A stretch of 64,000 nucleotides of DNA from Actinopolyspora xinjiangensis (GCF_900104475.1 NZ_FNJR01000003.1:40917-104916), one strand, 5' to 3'; counted from the stretch's first letter, positions 25,270 through 34,716 are shown. The notes: generated by a model from the sequence alone, not told the origin. A program made the numbers and translations.

Positions 25270-25412
25270 GGCTCAGGGCGGTGGGATGCTCACCCCTGTG
25301 GACGGTCCGCGGTTCATCCTTCGGGGATACTCCGACGCGCTCCGAAGAACTGACACCGCCCGTCCCCCACCCGAGGTTCCGCCGCACCCCGCCGAACGGG
25401 ACGCATCGGAGG

Positions 25413-26165
25413 TCAGGGTGACGTCAGCACCCGGGTGCCCGAGCGGGTCACCGCCACGGTGTGGCCGAACACGCACGCGCGGCTCTCGTCGCCGGTCACC
25501 ACCGGACCGTCCTCACCGCATCGCAGTCCACCGTCCTGCCCCGCGCAGACCCCGGCCGCGACCGTGAGCACCAACCCCTCCCGCGCCGTGACTCCCGCGT
25601 CCCGGTGCCCCGGTCCGGGAATCACGGGGCCTTCCCGCAACGCACGGCCGATGCCGTAACCGCACGAGGTGGGCATCCCGCAGCCGGCGCCACGGACGAC
25701 CACCCCGATCGCATGACCGACCTCGCCCAACCGATCTCCCGCGATCACCGCACCGACACCGCAGCGCAGCGCCTCGGCGGCCGTGTCCGTCAGCCGCAGG
25801 TCCGACTCCGACATCGTGCCCACCACCACACCCACGGCCGACCAGGCACACCACCCGGCGACACTGCCCGCGCACTCCACGGTCAACAGCTGCCCGTCAC
25901 GCAACCACCCACCCGTGGGAGCGCCGCCGCAGACCACGTCGTCACGCGAAACCGACAGGGCGCGTCGCCCACCACCACTCACCGGCACCGCGGGTGCCGC
26001 GCCGTGCTCACCCAGCGAGGACACCGCCCACCGCTCCAGCTCGGCGGGAGACACCCCGGGCCGTACCCGCGCGCTGACCACCTCCAGCGTGGTGGCCACC
26101 GCGCGCCCCGCGGCGCGCAGCAGTTCGATCTCGTCACCGTCGCGGAGTTCGACCCGGTGACGCAC
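25413..26165 (-). CDS. Methionine aminopeptidase-like pseudoenzyme (M24 fold)
   Basis: This 250-residue pita-bread-fold protein follows MetAP throughout (DEIELLRAAGRAVATTLEVV; VRPGVSPAELERWA; GYGIGRALREGPVIPG; HTVAVTRSGTRVLTSP). Every metal ligand is replaced: the IDV Asp is Glu (TVECAG), the GxHGD Asp is lost (GWCAWSA), GHGIG is GYGIG, the distal His is Arg, TIEP is TVAAG and the last Glu is Gly (CVFGHTV). It cannot be a normal aminopeptidase and may bind peptides or ribosomes instead. GTG 26165 starts 4 bases after the DUF6314 stop, so it is the last gene of the uppP-phosphatase run. Confidence 0.75.
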   Translation of the reverse strand: MRHRVELRDGDEIELLRAAGRAVATTLEVVSARVRPGVSPAELERWAVSSLGEHGAAPAVPVSGGGRRALSVSRDDVVCGGAPTGGWLRDGQLLTVECAGSVAGWCAWSAVGVVVGTMSESDLRLTDTAAEALRCGVGAVIAGDRLGEVGHAIGVVVRGAGCGMPTSCGYGIGRALREGPVIPGPGHRDAGVTAREGLVLTVAAGVCAGQDGGLRCGEDGPVVTGDESRACVFGHTVAVTRSGTRVLTSP

Positions 26166-26169
26166 TCAC

Positions 26170-26631
26170 TCACACCCCCTGCTCGCCGCGGTCGCCACGA
26201 CGGAACTCGGTGCGCAGCAGGTGGTTCTTCGTCGGCCCGGAAACCCGCCAGCACTGCCACCACGTGTCGACGTCGAGCACGTCGAACTCGCCCCGGTACA
26301 GATCGTCCCGACACGGGTGGTTGGTCTCGCAGCGCCCCTCGCGCAGGTCCAACCCGTGGAAGAAGTCACCGTAGTCGAAGTACACCTCGGCCTGGCCCGA
26401 ACCGGTCACACGGTAGCGCAGTCGGCGAAAGGCCTCCCCCTGGTAGCCGCCGAGCCGCAGCGTGCCCCGCTCCTGGTAGGTCAGCACCTCACCGGCCGGT
26501 GTGAACCACGCGGTCCCGGTGAACTCCCCCAGCCGTTCGTGCTCGGTGGACAGAATCTCGCGGCGTAGCGACCACGGCCCCGCAAGGAAATCCTCCAGGT
26601 CGAGCACGGGATAGCGCCCCGAACCGCTCAA
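26170..26631 (-). CDS. DUF6314-family (lipocalin-like) protein
   Basis: This 153-residue soluble beta-rich protein has the features YPVLDLEDFLAGPWSLRRE, GEFTGTAWFTPAG, LTYQERGTLRLGGYQGEAFR and VYFDYGDFFHGLDL. The Trp/Tyr-rich repeated strands suggest a calycin-like barrel binding a small ligand; the function is unknown. Translation probably starts at the TTG overlapping the phosphatase stop (TTGA, 26628-26631), because the domain begins within ten residues of it. It is co-transcribed with uppP and the phosphatase upstream. Confidence 0.7.
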   Translation of the reverse strand: MSGSGRYPVLDLEDFLAGPWSLRREILSTEHERLGEFTGTAWFTPAGEVLTYQERGTLRLGGYQGEAFRRLRYRVTGSGQAEVYFDYGDFFHGLDLREGRCETNHPCRDDLYRGEFDVLDVDTWWQCWRVSGPTKNHLLRTEFRRGDRGEQGV

Positions 26632-27311
26632 CCGCCCGTCGACCCCCCGACCACCGCGTCCCCGGAGGAGCTCTTCTCCGAGGGCAACAACCCGGACAGG
26701 TCGGCGCCGGTGTCGTTGATCCGCAGCACGAACGGTCTCGTCTCGGTGTAGCGCACCACGCTGAACGAGCAGGGATCGACCACGATCCGCTGGAAACCGT
26801 CCAGATGCAGCCCCAGCGCGTCGGCCAGGATCCCTTTGATCACGTCTCCGTGGGTGCAGACCAGCCACACCGCCTCGTCGCCGTGCTCGGCCGAGACCCG
26901 CGCGTCGTGAGCACGCACCGCGGCCACCGCCCGGGCCTGCACTCCGGCCAGCCCTTCCCCACCGGGAAACACCGCGGCGGAAGGGTGCTGCTGCACCACC
27001 CGCCACCGCGGTTCCTCGGCCAGCTCCCGCAACGAGCGCCCGGTCCAGTCACCGTAGTCGACCTCGGTCAGGTCCTGCTCGGTCTCCACAGGGAGATCAC
27101 GCTGCCCGGCCAGGCCGGACAGCGTGTCGACACACCGCCGCAGCGGGGAGGCGACCAACGCCCGCAGCGGGACCTGCGCGAGCCGGTCCACCAACCCGGC
27201 GGCCTGCGCCTGCCCACGGTCGTCCAACCCGATCCCGGACGTGCGACCGGCGAGCGTCCCGGCACCGTTGGCCGCCGAACGAGCATGTCGCAGCAAAATC
27301 ACCGTCGCCAC
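26628..27311 (-). CDS. Histidine phosphatase-family protein (phosphoglycerate mutase-like)
   Basis: This 227-residue protein has the phosphohistidine motif LLRHARSAANGAGTLAGRT (His near residue 8), SPLRRCVDTLSGL, LTEVDYGDWTGRSLREL and the second catalytic His in VCTHGDVIKGILAD. It belongs to the actinobacterial set found next to uppP in mycobacteria (Rv2135c neighbourhood). The physiological substrate is uncertain. GTG 27311 gives the usual N-terminus (ATVILLRHA). It is separated from uppP by 35 bases and overlaps DUF6314 by TTGA. Confidence 0.88.
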   Translation of the reverse strand: MATVILLRHARSAANGAGTLAGRTSGIGLDDRGQAQAAGLVDRLAQVPLRALVASPLRRCVDTLSGLAGQRDLPVETEQDLTEVDYGDWTGRSLRELAEEPRWRVVQQHPSAAVFPGGEGLAGVQARAVAAVRAHDARVSAEHGDEAVWLVCTHGDVIKGILADALGLHLDGFQRIVVDPCSFSVVRYTETRPFVLRINDTGADLSGLLPSEKSSSGDAVVGGSTGG

Positions 27312-27346
27312 GGCGCCAGCATACGTGCCGGTCGCGTCACGGCGGT

Positions 27347-28195
27347 TCAGGCCTGCAGTACCCCGAACGTCAGCAACACGTACACCGCCAAGCCGACGAT
27401 CACGCGCCACCACACGAACAGGTAGACACTGTGCTTTTCCACGTACCGCAGCAGCCAGGCGATACAGATGTAGCCGACCACCCCGGCCAGGATCGTGGCC
27501 ACCAGCATCTGTGGCCCGCTGGGCTGCAGCCCTGGCCCGCCCGGGTCGAACACGTGGCCCAGTTCGAGCAGCCCGGCCGCGAACACCGCCGGAATCGCCA
27601 GCAGGAAGGAGAACCGAACCGCCGTCGGCCTGTCCAACCCCAACGACAGTCCCGCCGTGATCGTTCCGCCGGACCGGGAAACGCCCGGGACCAGCGCCAA
27701 CGACTGAGCCAACCCCATGAGCACACCGTCACTCAACCGCAGCTGCGCCTGCCTACGCAGCTGCGGCCCGTACCGCTCGGCCAACCCCAACAGCAGGCCG
27801 AACACGATCAACGTCGTGGCGGTGATCCACAGACTCCGCAACGCCCCACGAATGAGGTCCTGGAAAAAGAACCCCAGAATCCCGATGGGAATGCTGCCGA
27901 CGATGACGTACCACGCCAGCCGGTAATCCCGCGTCCGCCGAATCTCGGCGCTGACCATCCCACGAAACCACGTCGCGACCAGCCGTGCGATGTCGCCGAA
28001 GAAATAGATCACCACGGCCAGCTCCGTGCCGATCTGGGTGACCGCCGTGAACGAAGCCCCGGCGTCGGCACTGAAAAACAGCTGCGACACGATCCGCAAA
28101 TGCCCCGACGAGGAGACGGGCAGGAATTCGGTCAGTCCTTGGACCACCGCAAGCACCACGGCCTGCAACCATGTCAACGAAACCCACTCCAGCAC
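27347..28195 (-). CDS. uppP: Undecaprenyl-diphosphatase UppP (BacA)
   Basis: This 282-residue integral membrane phosphatase regenerates undecaprenyl phosphate for cell-wall synthesis. Both catalytic regions are intact: [20 protein letters not shown] near the N-terminus and [20 protein letters not shown] near residue 170. About eight membrane helices are present. I prefer GTG 28195 ([11 protein letters not shown]) over the longer frame to 28219. It heads a run with the phosphatase, DUF6314 and the MetAP-like gene, and is divergent from an aldo/keto reductase. Confidence 0.93.
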   Translation of the reverse strand: MLEWVSLTWLQAVVLAVVQGLTEFLPVSSSGHLRIVSQLFFSADAGASFTAVTQIGTELAVVIYFFGDIARLVATWFRGMVSAEIRRTRDYRLAWYVIVGSIPIGILGFFFQDLIRGALRSLWITATTLIVFGLLLGLAERYGPQLRRQAQLRLSDGVLMGLAQSLALVPGVSRSGGTITAGLSLGLDRPTAVRFSFLLAIPAVFAAGLLELGHVFDPGGPGLQPSGPQMLVATILAGVVGYICIAWLLRYVEKHSVYLFVWWRVIVGLAVYVLLTFGVLQA

Positions 28196-28467
28196 AGTCG
28201 AATTTCGCGCTCCACACATCGGAGCGCCGTATCTGCCACCCCTCCCGATCGAAGATCTTGCAGCATGCCCCCAACACCTGAGGGGGCGGCCCCACGGCGA
28301 ACGAACCCCAGGTCACCGAACCACACCCCGAACACCACCAGTCGTGACGAAACCACCGAAACCGACCCCCGAGCACAACGGAAGCGTGACGCGCACCACC
28401 ACACGAACGAATTGCGCTGAAACCAACACGAAGCGAAACAACCGTGCCGCGAATACGCTGGACCACC

Positions 28468-29412
28468 GTGAGACAGCGACAGCTCGGCAACACCGGTCTA
28501 CGCGTGTCCCAGCTCGCCCTGGGCACCATGAATTGGGGCTACAGCACCGACGCCGAACAGGCGGCCGCCCAACTCGCCACATTCCACGACGCCGGCGGAA
28601 CCCTCGTCGAAACCTCACCCACCTACCAGCAGGGCCGCGGCGAAACCATCCTCGGCGAACTGTTGGAAACCACCGTCCCGCACGAACGACTCGTCATCGC
28701 CACCCAAACCGAAACCCACGCCACCTCCCGAACGGCCCTGCTCGACTCGCTGCACGGCTCACTGCGCCGCCTGCGCACGCAACACATCGACCTGTGGCAA
28801 CTGCGCGGCTGGGACCCCGGCACTCCGCCGGAGGAAACCCTCGCCACCCTCCACGACGCCGTCAGCAGCGGCAAAGTCCGCTACATCGGGCTGACCCACC
28901 AGCACAGCTGGCAGCTGGCCACCCTCGCGGGCCTGCGCCGAACACTGCCCAGCCACCTGCCGCTGGCCAGCGCGCAAACCGAATACTCACTGCTGCGACG
29001 CGACCCGGAAGCCCGATTCCTGCCCGCCGCCGAACACCACCACCTGGCCGTGCTCGCCCAAGCCCCCCTGGGGCGAGGCGTGCTCACCGGCAAATACCTC
29101 GACGAGACCCCACCCGACTCCCGGGGCGCGGACCCGAACCTGGCGGTCTACGTCGACCACCACCGCACCAACCGCGCCGGACGCATCGCCCACGCCGTCA
29201 GCACCGCCGCCGACGGGCTCGGAACCTCCCCCGCCGCCGTCGCCCTGGCCTGGGTCCGCGACCGCCCCGGTGTGGGTGCCCCCGTCCTGGGGACCCGCAC
29301 CCACGAGCAACTCAAAACCTGCCTCAACTGCGAGGACATCGTCCTTCCCCCCGCCATCCAAGCGGCACTCGACGACGTCAGCGACCCCCGCGCCCAACCC
29401 CACACCGCCTGA
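28468..29412 (+). CDS. Aldo/keto reductase
   Basis: This 314-residue NADPH-dependent (beta/alpha)8-barrel oxidoreductase starts VRQRQLGNTGLRVSQLALGT. Motifs include GTLVETSPTYQQGRGETILG, DLWQLRGWDP, KVRYIGLTHQ and the C-terminal cofactor site VGAPVLGTRTHEQLKTCL. The usual catalytic Asp-Tyr pair appears altered: ETSPTYQQG stands where D-A-P/Y is common, with Glu for Asp. GTG 28468 is chosen over an upstream in-frame ATG because the domain begins there. An aldo/keto reductase next to uppP is part of a known actinobacterial gene order. The substrate is unknown. Confidence 0.85.
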   Translation: MRQRQLGNTGLRVSQLALGTMNWGYSTDAEQAAAQLATFHDAGGTLVETSPTYQQGRGETILGELLETTVPHERLVIATQTETHATSRTALLDSLHGSLRRLRTQHIDLWQLRGWDPGTPPEETLATLHDAVSSGKVRYIGLTHQHSWQLATLAGLRRTLPSHLPLASAQTEYSLLRRDPEARFLPAAEHHHLAVLAQAPLGRGVLTGKYLDETPPDSRGADPNLAVYVDHHRTNRAGRIAHAVSTAADGLGTSPAAVALAWVRDRPGVGAPVLGTRTHEQLKTCLNCEDIVLPPAIQAALDDVSDPRAQPHTA

Positions 29413-29670
29413 CCCCACACGGCGTGAAGTCGAGCCGGACGGCTTCGGGCGAGTGAGCGGGGACCGTCGTGCCGAGCGCACTGGTGACCGGCACGGTGGC
29501 ACCAGCCGCACCCCCTGGAAGCCGCCACAGCCCGCCGCGGTTCCACCCAACCCACGGCTGCCCATCCCACCAGACCCCCACCGGTCGCGTCTCTGCTCTG
29601 AATACCCGGCCGGTACGACTACCGAAATAATCATGTGCCCGGCCCGCGCATCCGGTTGTAGCGTCCCCGC

Positions 29671-30633
29671 GTGGGCAGCGCCTCGGAACCGCGACGACGT
29701 TCGGCAGTCGTGTCGCACCTGGCTCATACACGGCCCCGGTCGACGATGGTGCTGGGCGCGCTCGGCGTCGCCACCTCGGGTGTGTTCGTCGCCCTGTCCG
29801 GCACCTCGCCGAGCACCGCCACGTTTTTCCGGTGTCTGCTCGCACTGCCGCTGGTGTGGCCGCTGAGTCACCGCGAACGGCGCCGCGAAGGCCGACTGCC
29901 CTGGCGGGGCGGTGCCGTCGCAGCCGGCGCCGGAGCGCTGTTCGCCGGGGACGCGCTGCTGTGGACGCGGGCGGTCTTCGAAGTCGGTGCCGGGCTGACA
30001 GCGGTGCTGGTCAACGCGCAGGTGCTCCTCGTTCCTGCGCTGGCCCTGCTCATCGACCGTGAACCTCTCCCGAACGCCTTCCTGAGAACAGCGCCGCTCA
30101 TGGCGGCGGGCATCGTGCTCACCGGTGGTGTGTTCGACACCGGCGCTGCCGGCAGCGCCCCGGTGCGGGGAACGATCCACGCGATCCTCGCCGCACTGTG
30201 CTACTCGGGGTTCCTGTTCCTGCTGCGTCGCAACGGGCGGGCCGGATGGGCTGTTCAGTCCTACTACGGCGTGCTGGCCTCTGCCGCCATCGTCGCGCTG
30301 GTGCTGGGGACGCTGTGGTCAGACATCACAGTGACCCCCGGTTGGTCGGCGCTGGGATGGCTGGGCCTGACCGCGGCGGGAAGCCAGGTCTGCGGCTGGC
30401 TCCTGATCGGGTTGGCGAGCCCGCACCTGAACAGCACGACCAGCGCCACCCTGCTCCTGCTCACCCCGGTCGGCGCCCTCGCCCTGGCCGCGCTCGTCCT
30501 CGGTGAGCGACCGAGCCCGCTACAACTACTCGGATGCGCCCTGATACTGGCCAGCGCCTACGCGGCATCCGTGCCCAACTCGTCACGGCATCAGCTCACC
30601 GGCCTGTTCAGGAGACTGCTCGGCTCCTCATGA
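29671..30633 (+). CDS. EamA/DMT-family transporter
   Basis: This 320-residue protein has ten predicted membrane helices in two EamA repeats: VATSGVFVALSGTSPSTATF, FRCLLALPLVWPL and VGAGLTAVLVNAQVLLVPAL in the first, and LASPHLNSTTSATLLLLTPV plus ALVLGERPSPLQLLGCALI in the second. Such proteins export amino acids or other metabolites; the substrate is unknown. GTG 29671 is given, but GTG 29710 is equally possible. It interrupts the otherwise conserved uppP-lppL neighbourhood. Confidence 0.85.
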   Translation: MGSASEPRRRSAVVSHLAHTRPRSTMVLGALGVATSGVFVALSGTSPSTATFFRCLLALPLVWPLSHRERRREGRLPWRGGAVAAGAGALFAGDALLWTRAVFEVGAGLTAVLVNAQVLLVPALALLIDREPLPNAFLRTAPLMAAGIVLTGGVFDTGAAGSAPVRGTIHAILAALCYSGFLFLLRRNGRAGWAVQSYYGVLASAAIVALVLGTLWSDITVTPGWSALGWLGLTAAGSQVCGWLLIGLASPHLNSTTSATLLLLTPVGALALAALVLGERPSPLQLLGCALILASAYAASVPNSSRHQLTGLFRRLLGSS

Positions 30634-30666
30634 CGCGCACCTTCGACGACCGTTCGTGACGGAACA

Positions 30667-30682
30667 GACCGCCGAGGCGGTC
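30667..30682. terminator. Short hairpin between convergent genes
   Basis: The sequence GACCGC-CGAG-GCGGTC forms a perfect 6-bp stem with a four-base loop, between the EamA gene and the convergent acetyltransferase. No U-run follows. Confidence 0.35.
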
Positions 30683-30824
30683 GCGGCCCGCCCCCCCCAG
30701 CGGCTGCCCGCGACGTCGACGATCAGAGCCAACTGACCGAGAGACACCACATCGGGCAACCACGCTCACCAGAGCGCACCTGAACAACACGACCACCGGA
30801 ACATCTTCCCAACGGAGACGCCGG

Positions 30825-31421
30825 CTAGTGGGGAGGCCGGGTCATAAACCACGTGCGCGGACCACCGCTGGGCAGTCGAACGTCAGCGGTGACCACGAAG
30901 CCCAGGCGCTGGTAGAACCGCACATTGCCCTCAAGGGAGGTCTCCAGGAAGGCAGCCGCGCCGACGCGGTCGGCTTCCGCCAGACCGGGCCGGATCACCG
31001 CGCTGCCCAGGCCGTTGCCCTGACGCTCGGGGTCGACGCCGACCGTGCCGAGAAACCACACCGGCTCCTGCGGCCGGTACGGGGACACCACCCGCTCGGC
31101 CTCCTCGGCGAACGGTGCACGGTCACCGGCCAGCTCGGCGAACCTCGGAGCCAGCTCGGCGAAGACGGAACCGACCTCGGTACTGTCGGGAGTGGTCCAC
31201 ACCGAGACCGCCGCGCAGTCATCGGTGACCCACCCTCGGCCGTGCTCCAGACCGATGCGGGCCACGAACAACTCCTGGAACGCCTCCAGACGACGCTGGT
31301 GACCATCGGCGGCGATGGTGTGGCGCGTCCACGGGTAGTCGGCGAAGGCACGCCCGAGCGTGCGCACGGCCGCTCCCACATCGGCACGCGTAGCCGGACG
31401 CACCGGCGACACCGAACTCAA
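30825..31421 (-). CDS. GNAT-family N-acetyltransferase
   Basis: This 198-residue protein has the GNAT core: VRPATRADVGAAVRTLGRAF at the start, WFLGTVGVDPERQGNGLGSA (acetyl-CoA loop Q-G-N-G-L-G), LETSLEGNVRFYQRLGF and the end RLPSGGPRTWFMTRPPH. The start at TTG 31421 is preferred because GAGGAG lies 8 bases upstream and the domain starts at once; a frame open to 31523 gives an unlikely leader. The substrate is unknown. It is convergent with the EamA gene. Confidence 0.82.
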   Translation of the reverse strand: MSSVSPVRPATRADVGAAVRTLGRAFADYPWTRHTIAADGHQRRLEAFQELFVARIGLEHGRGWVTDDCAAVSVWTTPDSTEVGSVFAELAPRFAELAGDRAPFAEEAERVVSPYRPQEPVWFLGTVGVDPERQGNGLGSAVIRPGLAEADRVGAAAFLETSLEGNVRFYQRLGFVVTADVRLPSGGPRTWFMTRPPH

Positions 31422-31746
31422 AAACCGCTCCTCGAAGTAGGCGTCGAACCGGGCAGAACACGACGAAACCGCACCACGGCTGTGCTGGTGACCAAGCAGA
31501 AGCGAGCACCGACCGTGATCCACATTCCTGCCAACGCCTTCCCAACGCCACGAGTTCCAGCACCCCCGATCATCCCCACCCCGGATCGAATCAGTTACTC
31601 ACGGCGGAGCGAAGCCGACGCACCCTCCCGGTGCAGGATCTCGACCGCGCACCGCACCGAGGCAACGACCCTGTCATATGCCCCGAACCCCTGTGCGGGA
31701 TCCTGGAACGGAACCGTTCCGCCGTGCCCACCAGGGGAGGTCGCCG

Positions 31747-32748
31747 TTGCGCCGCCTGATCACCGTGTTCCTGGCCGCGGCCGCACTGCTGACCGCCTGC
31801 TCCGACGGCAGCGGCTCTCGCCCCCTGCAGGTCACCGACCAACTCACCTCGGCCACACCGGCCCCCGCCCCCGAACCACGAACCGAACCGGCGGGCACGG
31901 TCGTACCGGCCCCGGCCGCCCGGCACATCGCCCTTCTGCCCGAACAGCACACCCTCGCCCTGGCCGCCGCCGACCAACCCCGGATCGACCTGTTCGACAC
32001 CCGAGATCCCCGTCGAACTCCCCGCACCGTCGAACTCCCCGCACCAGCGAGTTCACTACACCCCACCCCAGACGGCGACACACTGCTGGCGGCGCTGCCC
32101 CAATCCGACACTGTCGTACGCATCGACCCCCGCAACGCGCGGATCAGCCAGCGCACCGAGGTGCCCGGCAGCCCCGCCGACGTCCTCGACGTCGGCGACC
32201 GACTCTTCGTCAGCCGCCCCGGCGAAGACGACGTCGCCATCCTGCGCGACGGACGGATCCAACAACGCGTCGACGGTTTCCCGGGAGCCGATGACCTCGT
32301 GCGGCGCGGCTCCACAGTCGTCGTCCTCGACCGGCTCACCACCTCACTGACCCCCATCGAGATCAGTTCCGGCGACAAGCAACCCGCGCTGCGCGCGGGC
32401 GAGGGCGCCACCAACGCGGTTGCCGATGACTTCGGACGCGTGCTGGCCATCGACACCCGCGGCGAGGAGATCATGGCCTTCGCCACCGAACCGCTGATCA
32501 TGAAGCAGCGCTACCCCGTCACCGGCTCCCCCTACGGACTCGCGTTCGCACCCAAGCGCGATCTAGCCTGGGTCACACTGACAGCACGCAACCAGCTCGT
32601 CGGCTACGACGTGGTCGGCGGGGAACCACGAGAAGTCCACCGTCTACCCACGGTCAGACAGCCGGAATCGACGGCGGTGAACCCCGCCACCGGGACGGTC
32701 TACATCGCCTCGGCAACCGGAGACGGCCTACAGGTGGTGCGAAATTGA
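31747..32748 (+). CDS. LppL-like lipoprotein with YncE-type beta-propeller
   Basis: This 333-residue exported lipoprotein has the signal peptide LRRLITVFLAAAALLTAC with lipobox LTAC, a Pro/Ala-rich linker, then repeated beta-propeller strands (HIALLPEQHTLALAAADQPR; LHPTPDGDTLLAALPQSDTV; YPVTGSPYGLAFAPKRDLAW; STAVNPATGTVYIASATGDG). It corresponds to Rv2138 (LppL) of mycobacteria, whose neighbours are also the DUF5703 and uppP genes. TTG 31747 is fixed by the ribosome-binding site AGGGGAGG at 31733-31740. The stop overlaps the next start as TTGA. Confidence 0.82.
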   Translation: MRRLITVFLAAAALLTACSDGSGSRPLQVTDQLTSATPAPAPEPRTEPAGTVVPAPAARHIALLPEQHTLALAAADQPRIDLFDTRDPRRTPRTVELPAPASSLHPTPDGDTLLAALPQSDTVVRIDPRNARISQRTEVPGSPADVLDVGDRLFVSRPGEDDVAILRDGRIQQRVDGFPGADDLVRRGSTVVVLDRLTTSLTPIEISSGDKQPALRAGEGATNAVADDFGRVLAIDTRGEEIMAFATEPLIMKQRYPVTGSPYGLAFAPKRDLAWVTLTARNQLVGYDVVGGEPREVHRLPTVRQPESTAVNPATGTVYIASATGDGLQVVRN

Positions 32749-32966
32749 CCGACACCGACCCCGCGGGAGCGGATCCCGACTGGGAGTACCAACCGCTGCG
32801 CCTACCAGCCGGGGTGTCCCGGCTCAGCGCGGCGACCCGACTGAGCATCCACGCGGAGTTCGCCGGCTGGGAGCTCTCCCGCGTCCTGCTGTACTCCGAC
32901 GGCACCCGCAAGGTGTGGCTGCGCCGCAGGCGCACCACCCCCGGCCTACCTGATCCACTCCCCTGA
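32745..32966 (+). CDS. DUF5703-family small protein
   Basis: This 73-residue soluble protein, starting at TTG 32745 within the lipoprotein stop (TTGA), has the family features DWEYQPLRLPAGVSRLSA, LSIHAEFAGWELSRVLLYSD and TRKVWLRRRRT. It is the counterpart of Rv2137c, always paired with LppL-type lipoproteins in actinobacteria. The function is unknown. Translational coupling implies the two act together. Confidence 0.82.
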   Translation: MTDTDPAGADPDWEYQPLRLPAGVSRLSAATRLSIHAEFAGWELSRVLLYSDGTRKVWLRRRRTTPGLPDPLP

Positions 32967-33068
32967 CCACCGGAACGCGTCGGCGAATCACTTCCCCGCC
33001 GCCTCTTCACAGACCCAGCACTGGTGCTGCCCCACCCCGCTGAGTCCCGAAGTACGAGTTCGAAGGGT

Positions 33069-34118
33069 TCAGGGAACCCGATGGAACCACTCCTCGGTGG
33101 CGAACTTCTCGGCGACCAACTCCGCGGCGCGGTGTTGTTCCGTGTCGGTGATCCGGTCGTCGACCGAGCCGTAGCGAGAACGGAAACCCTCGGCGAGACG
33201 ATCGATCACGGCCCCGCGCTCCAGCCCGGTCTGTCGTCGCAGCGGATCGACCCGCTTGACCGCACTGCCGACTCCCTTGTCCGACAACTTCACACCACCG
33301 ACCCGCAGCACCTGTCCCAGCTTCTCCGCGTCCACGTCGTAGGACATCGTCACGTGGTGCAGCACCGCCCCGGCCGAGACACGTTTCTGCGCGGCACCAC
33401 CGATCTTGCCTCCGTCTGAGGTGATGTCGTTGAGCGGCTGGTACCACACGTTCAGTCCCAGCTCACGCAGCACCTCCAGCACCCAGTCGTCGAGGAAGGC
33501 GTAGGAGTCGGCGAACGACATCCCCGCCACCAACGAGCTCGGCGCGTACAGCGAGTAGGTCACGGTGTTGCCCGGTTCGACGAACATCGCGCCCCCACCG
33601 GTGATGCGACGGACCACCTCGATCCCGTAATTCTCGGCCGCGGCCATGTCCACTTCGTTGCGCACCGACTGGAAACTGCCGATGATCACCGAGGGCGCGG
33701 CCCACTCCCAGAACCGCAGCGTGGGAGGCCTGTTCCCGCAGGCCACCTCCTCGGCCAGCACCTGGTCCAACGCCATGTGCATCAGCGGGGATCGGGCCGG
33801 TTCCCGAACCAGCCGCCACTCGTGGTCCAACCAGCCCGTCGACCCGGTCACGGCACGCCGCACGGCCACCGCGACCGACTCGGGGGTGAACCCCACCATC
33901 CGGGCCCGCGGGTCCATCCCTGCCCGGATCAACCCGGTCAACGTCTCGGCGTCCGCGTTCACGGCAGCACCCACCAGCGACCTGTTGAGCTCCTCCAGGG
34001 CCTCGTCGGGCTCCAGGAAGAAGTCACCGCTGACGCGGACACGGCTCAACCGTCCGTCAGCGACCTCCACGTCCGCGGCCACCAGCTTGCCGTCCGGAAC
34101 CTTGTACTCCCCGTGCAC
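33069..34118 (-). CDS. lplA: Lipoate-protein ligase A with N-terminal accessory domain
   Basis: This 349-residue enzyme attaches lipoate (or octanoate) to E2 subunits and glycine cleavage H protein. The catalytic domain has PPTLRFWEWAAPSVIIGSFQ, VVRRITGGGAMFVEPGNTVT (the RRxTGGGA lipoyl-AMP loop) and the catalytic Lys in GGKIGGAAQKRV. Unusually, the small domain normally at the C-terminus (GEYKVPDGKLVAADVEVADG; SGDFFLEPDEALEELNRSLV) comes first. GTG 34118 (VHGEYKVPDG) is preferred over a frame extending to 34238. It is convergent with the DUF5703 gene. Confidence 0.85.
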   Translation of the reverse strand: MHGEYKVPDGKLVAADVEVADGRLSRVRVSGDFFLEPDEALEELNRSLVGAAVNADAETLTGLIRAGMDPRARMVGFTPESVAVAVRRAVTGSTGWLDHEWRLVREPARSPLMHMALDQVLAEEVACGNRPPTLRFWEWAAPSVIIGSFQSVRNEVDMAAAENYGIEVVRRITGGGAMFVEPGNTVTYSLYAPSSLVAGMSFADSYAFLDDWVLEVLRELGLNVWYQPLNDITSDGGKIGGAAQKRVSAGAVLHHVTMSYDVDAEKLGQVLRVGGVKLSDKGVGSAVKRVDPLRRQTGLERGAVIDRLAEGFRSRYGSVDDRITDTEQHRAAELVAEKFATEEWFHRVP

Positions 34119-34345
34119 CTCACACCTCGCTGCTGCCGTGCCATCATCGAACCGGAAACCAACTCTAGGCAGCGCAACAGCGGTACACGCCCTGGCCCAC
34201 TCGGCATTGTGAGATGCGGAACGGTCATCCGACGACATTCCTCATTCCGAGGGCGTTTACCCCTGGGACACCCGAATCGGAGTGCGCGGGACACGCCGGG
34301 GTCGCATCATGGTCGGATACACCCCTTCCGGTAAGGAGCAGGTCC

Positions 34346-34522
34346 GTGCATCCCGAACAGAACGAAACGGCACACCCGGCCCCAGCGACCCCCGTGGAGC
34401 AGGCACTTCGCACAGCCGCGCGGTGGATACCGCGGCAGAGCGCCTACCATTTCAGCGACACCACCACGATGTGGGAACCGGATGATCGCGAGGAAACTCA
34501 CTTCATTCGTGGCTATGATTGA
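34346..34522 (+). CDS. Small acidic protein, unknown
   Basis: This 58-residue protein (VHPEQNETAHPAPATPVEQA at the start) has a Trp-containing amphipathic middle (LRTAARWIPRQSAYHFSD) and an acidic end (EPDDREETHFIRGYD). GTG 34346 is preceded by AAGGAG with good spacing. No domain is recognised. It is followed immediately by copy 1 of the TTCARYACTGAAAC repeat. Confidence 0.5.
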   Translation: MHPEQNETAHPAPATPVEQALRTAARWIPRQSAYHFSDTTTMWEPDDREETHFIRGYD

Positions 34523-34544
34523 TGTGTCTTTCGTCGTTTTCGCT

Positions 34545-34590
34545 GGTTGTGTTGTGATGATGTGTTTTCGTTCAACACTGAAACAACAGT
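34545..34590 (+). repeat. Intergenic repeat copy 1 (TTCARYACTGAAAC family)
   Basis: It starts GGTTGTGTTGTG and contains TTCAACACTGAAACAACA (core at 34571-34584). Copy 2 (38664-38709) has the same 30-base distance from GGTTGTGT to the core. TGTTGT and ACAACA can pair around it. It lies 22 bases after a CDS stop. Confidence 0.55.
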
Positions 34591-34716
34591 AACCACAAAC
34601 AGACAAGCACGATGGCGGACTCCAGCTCTGAGAAGAACGGGACCCCGTCAACGGGTCAGCCGACCCCGCGCGTGCTCCGGCACCTCACCCCCCGGTGAGG
34701 AAACCTCGAAGGCGGA

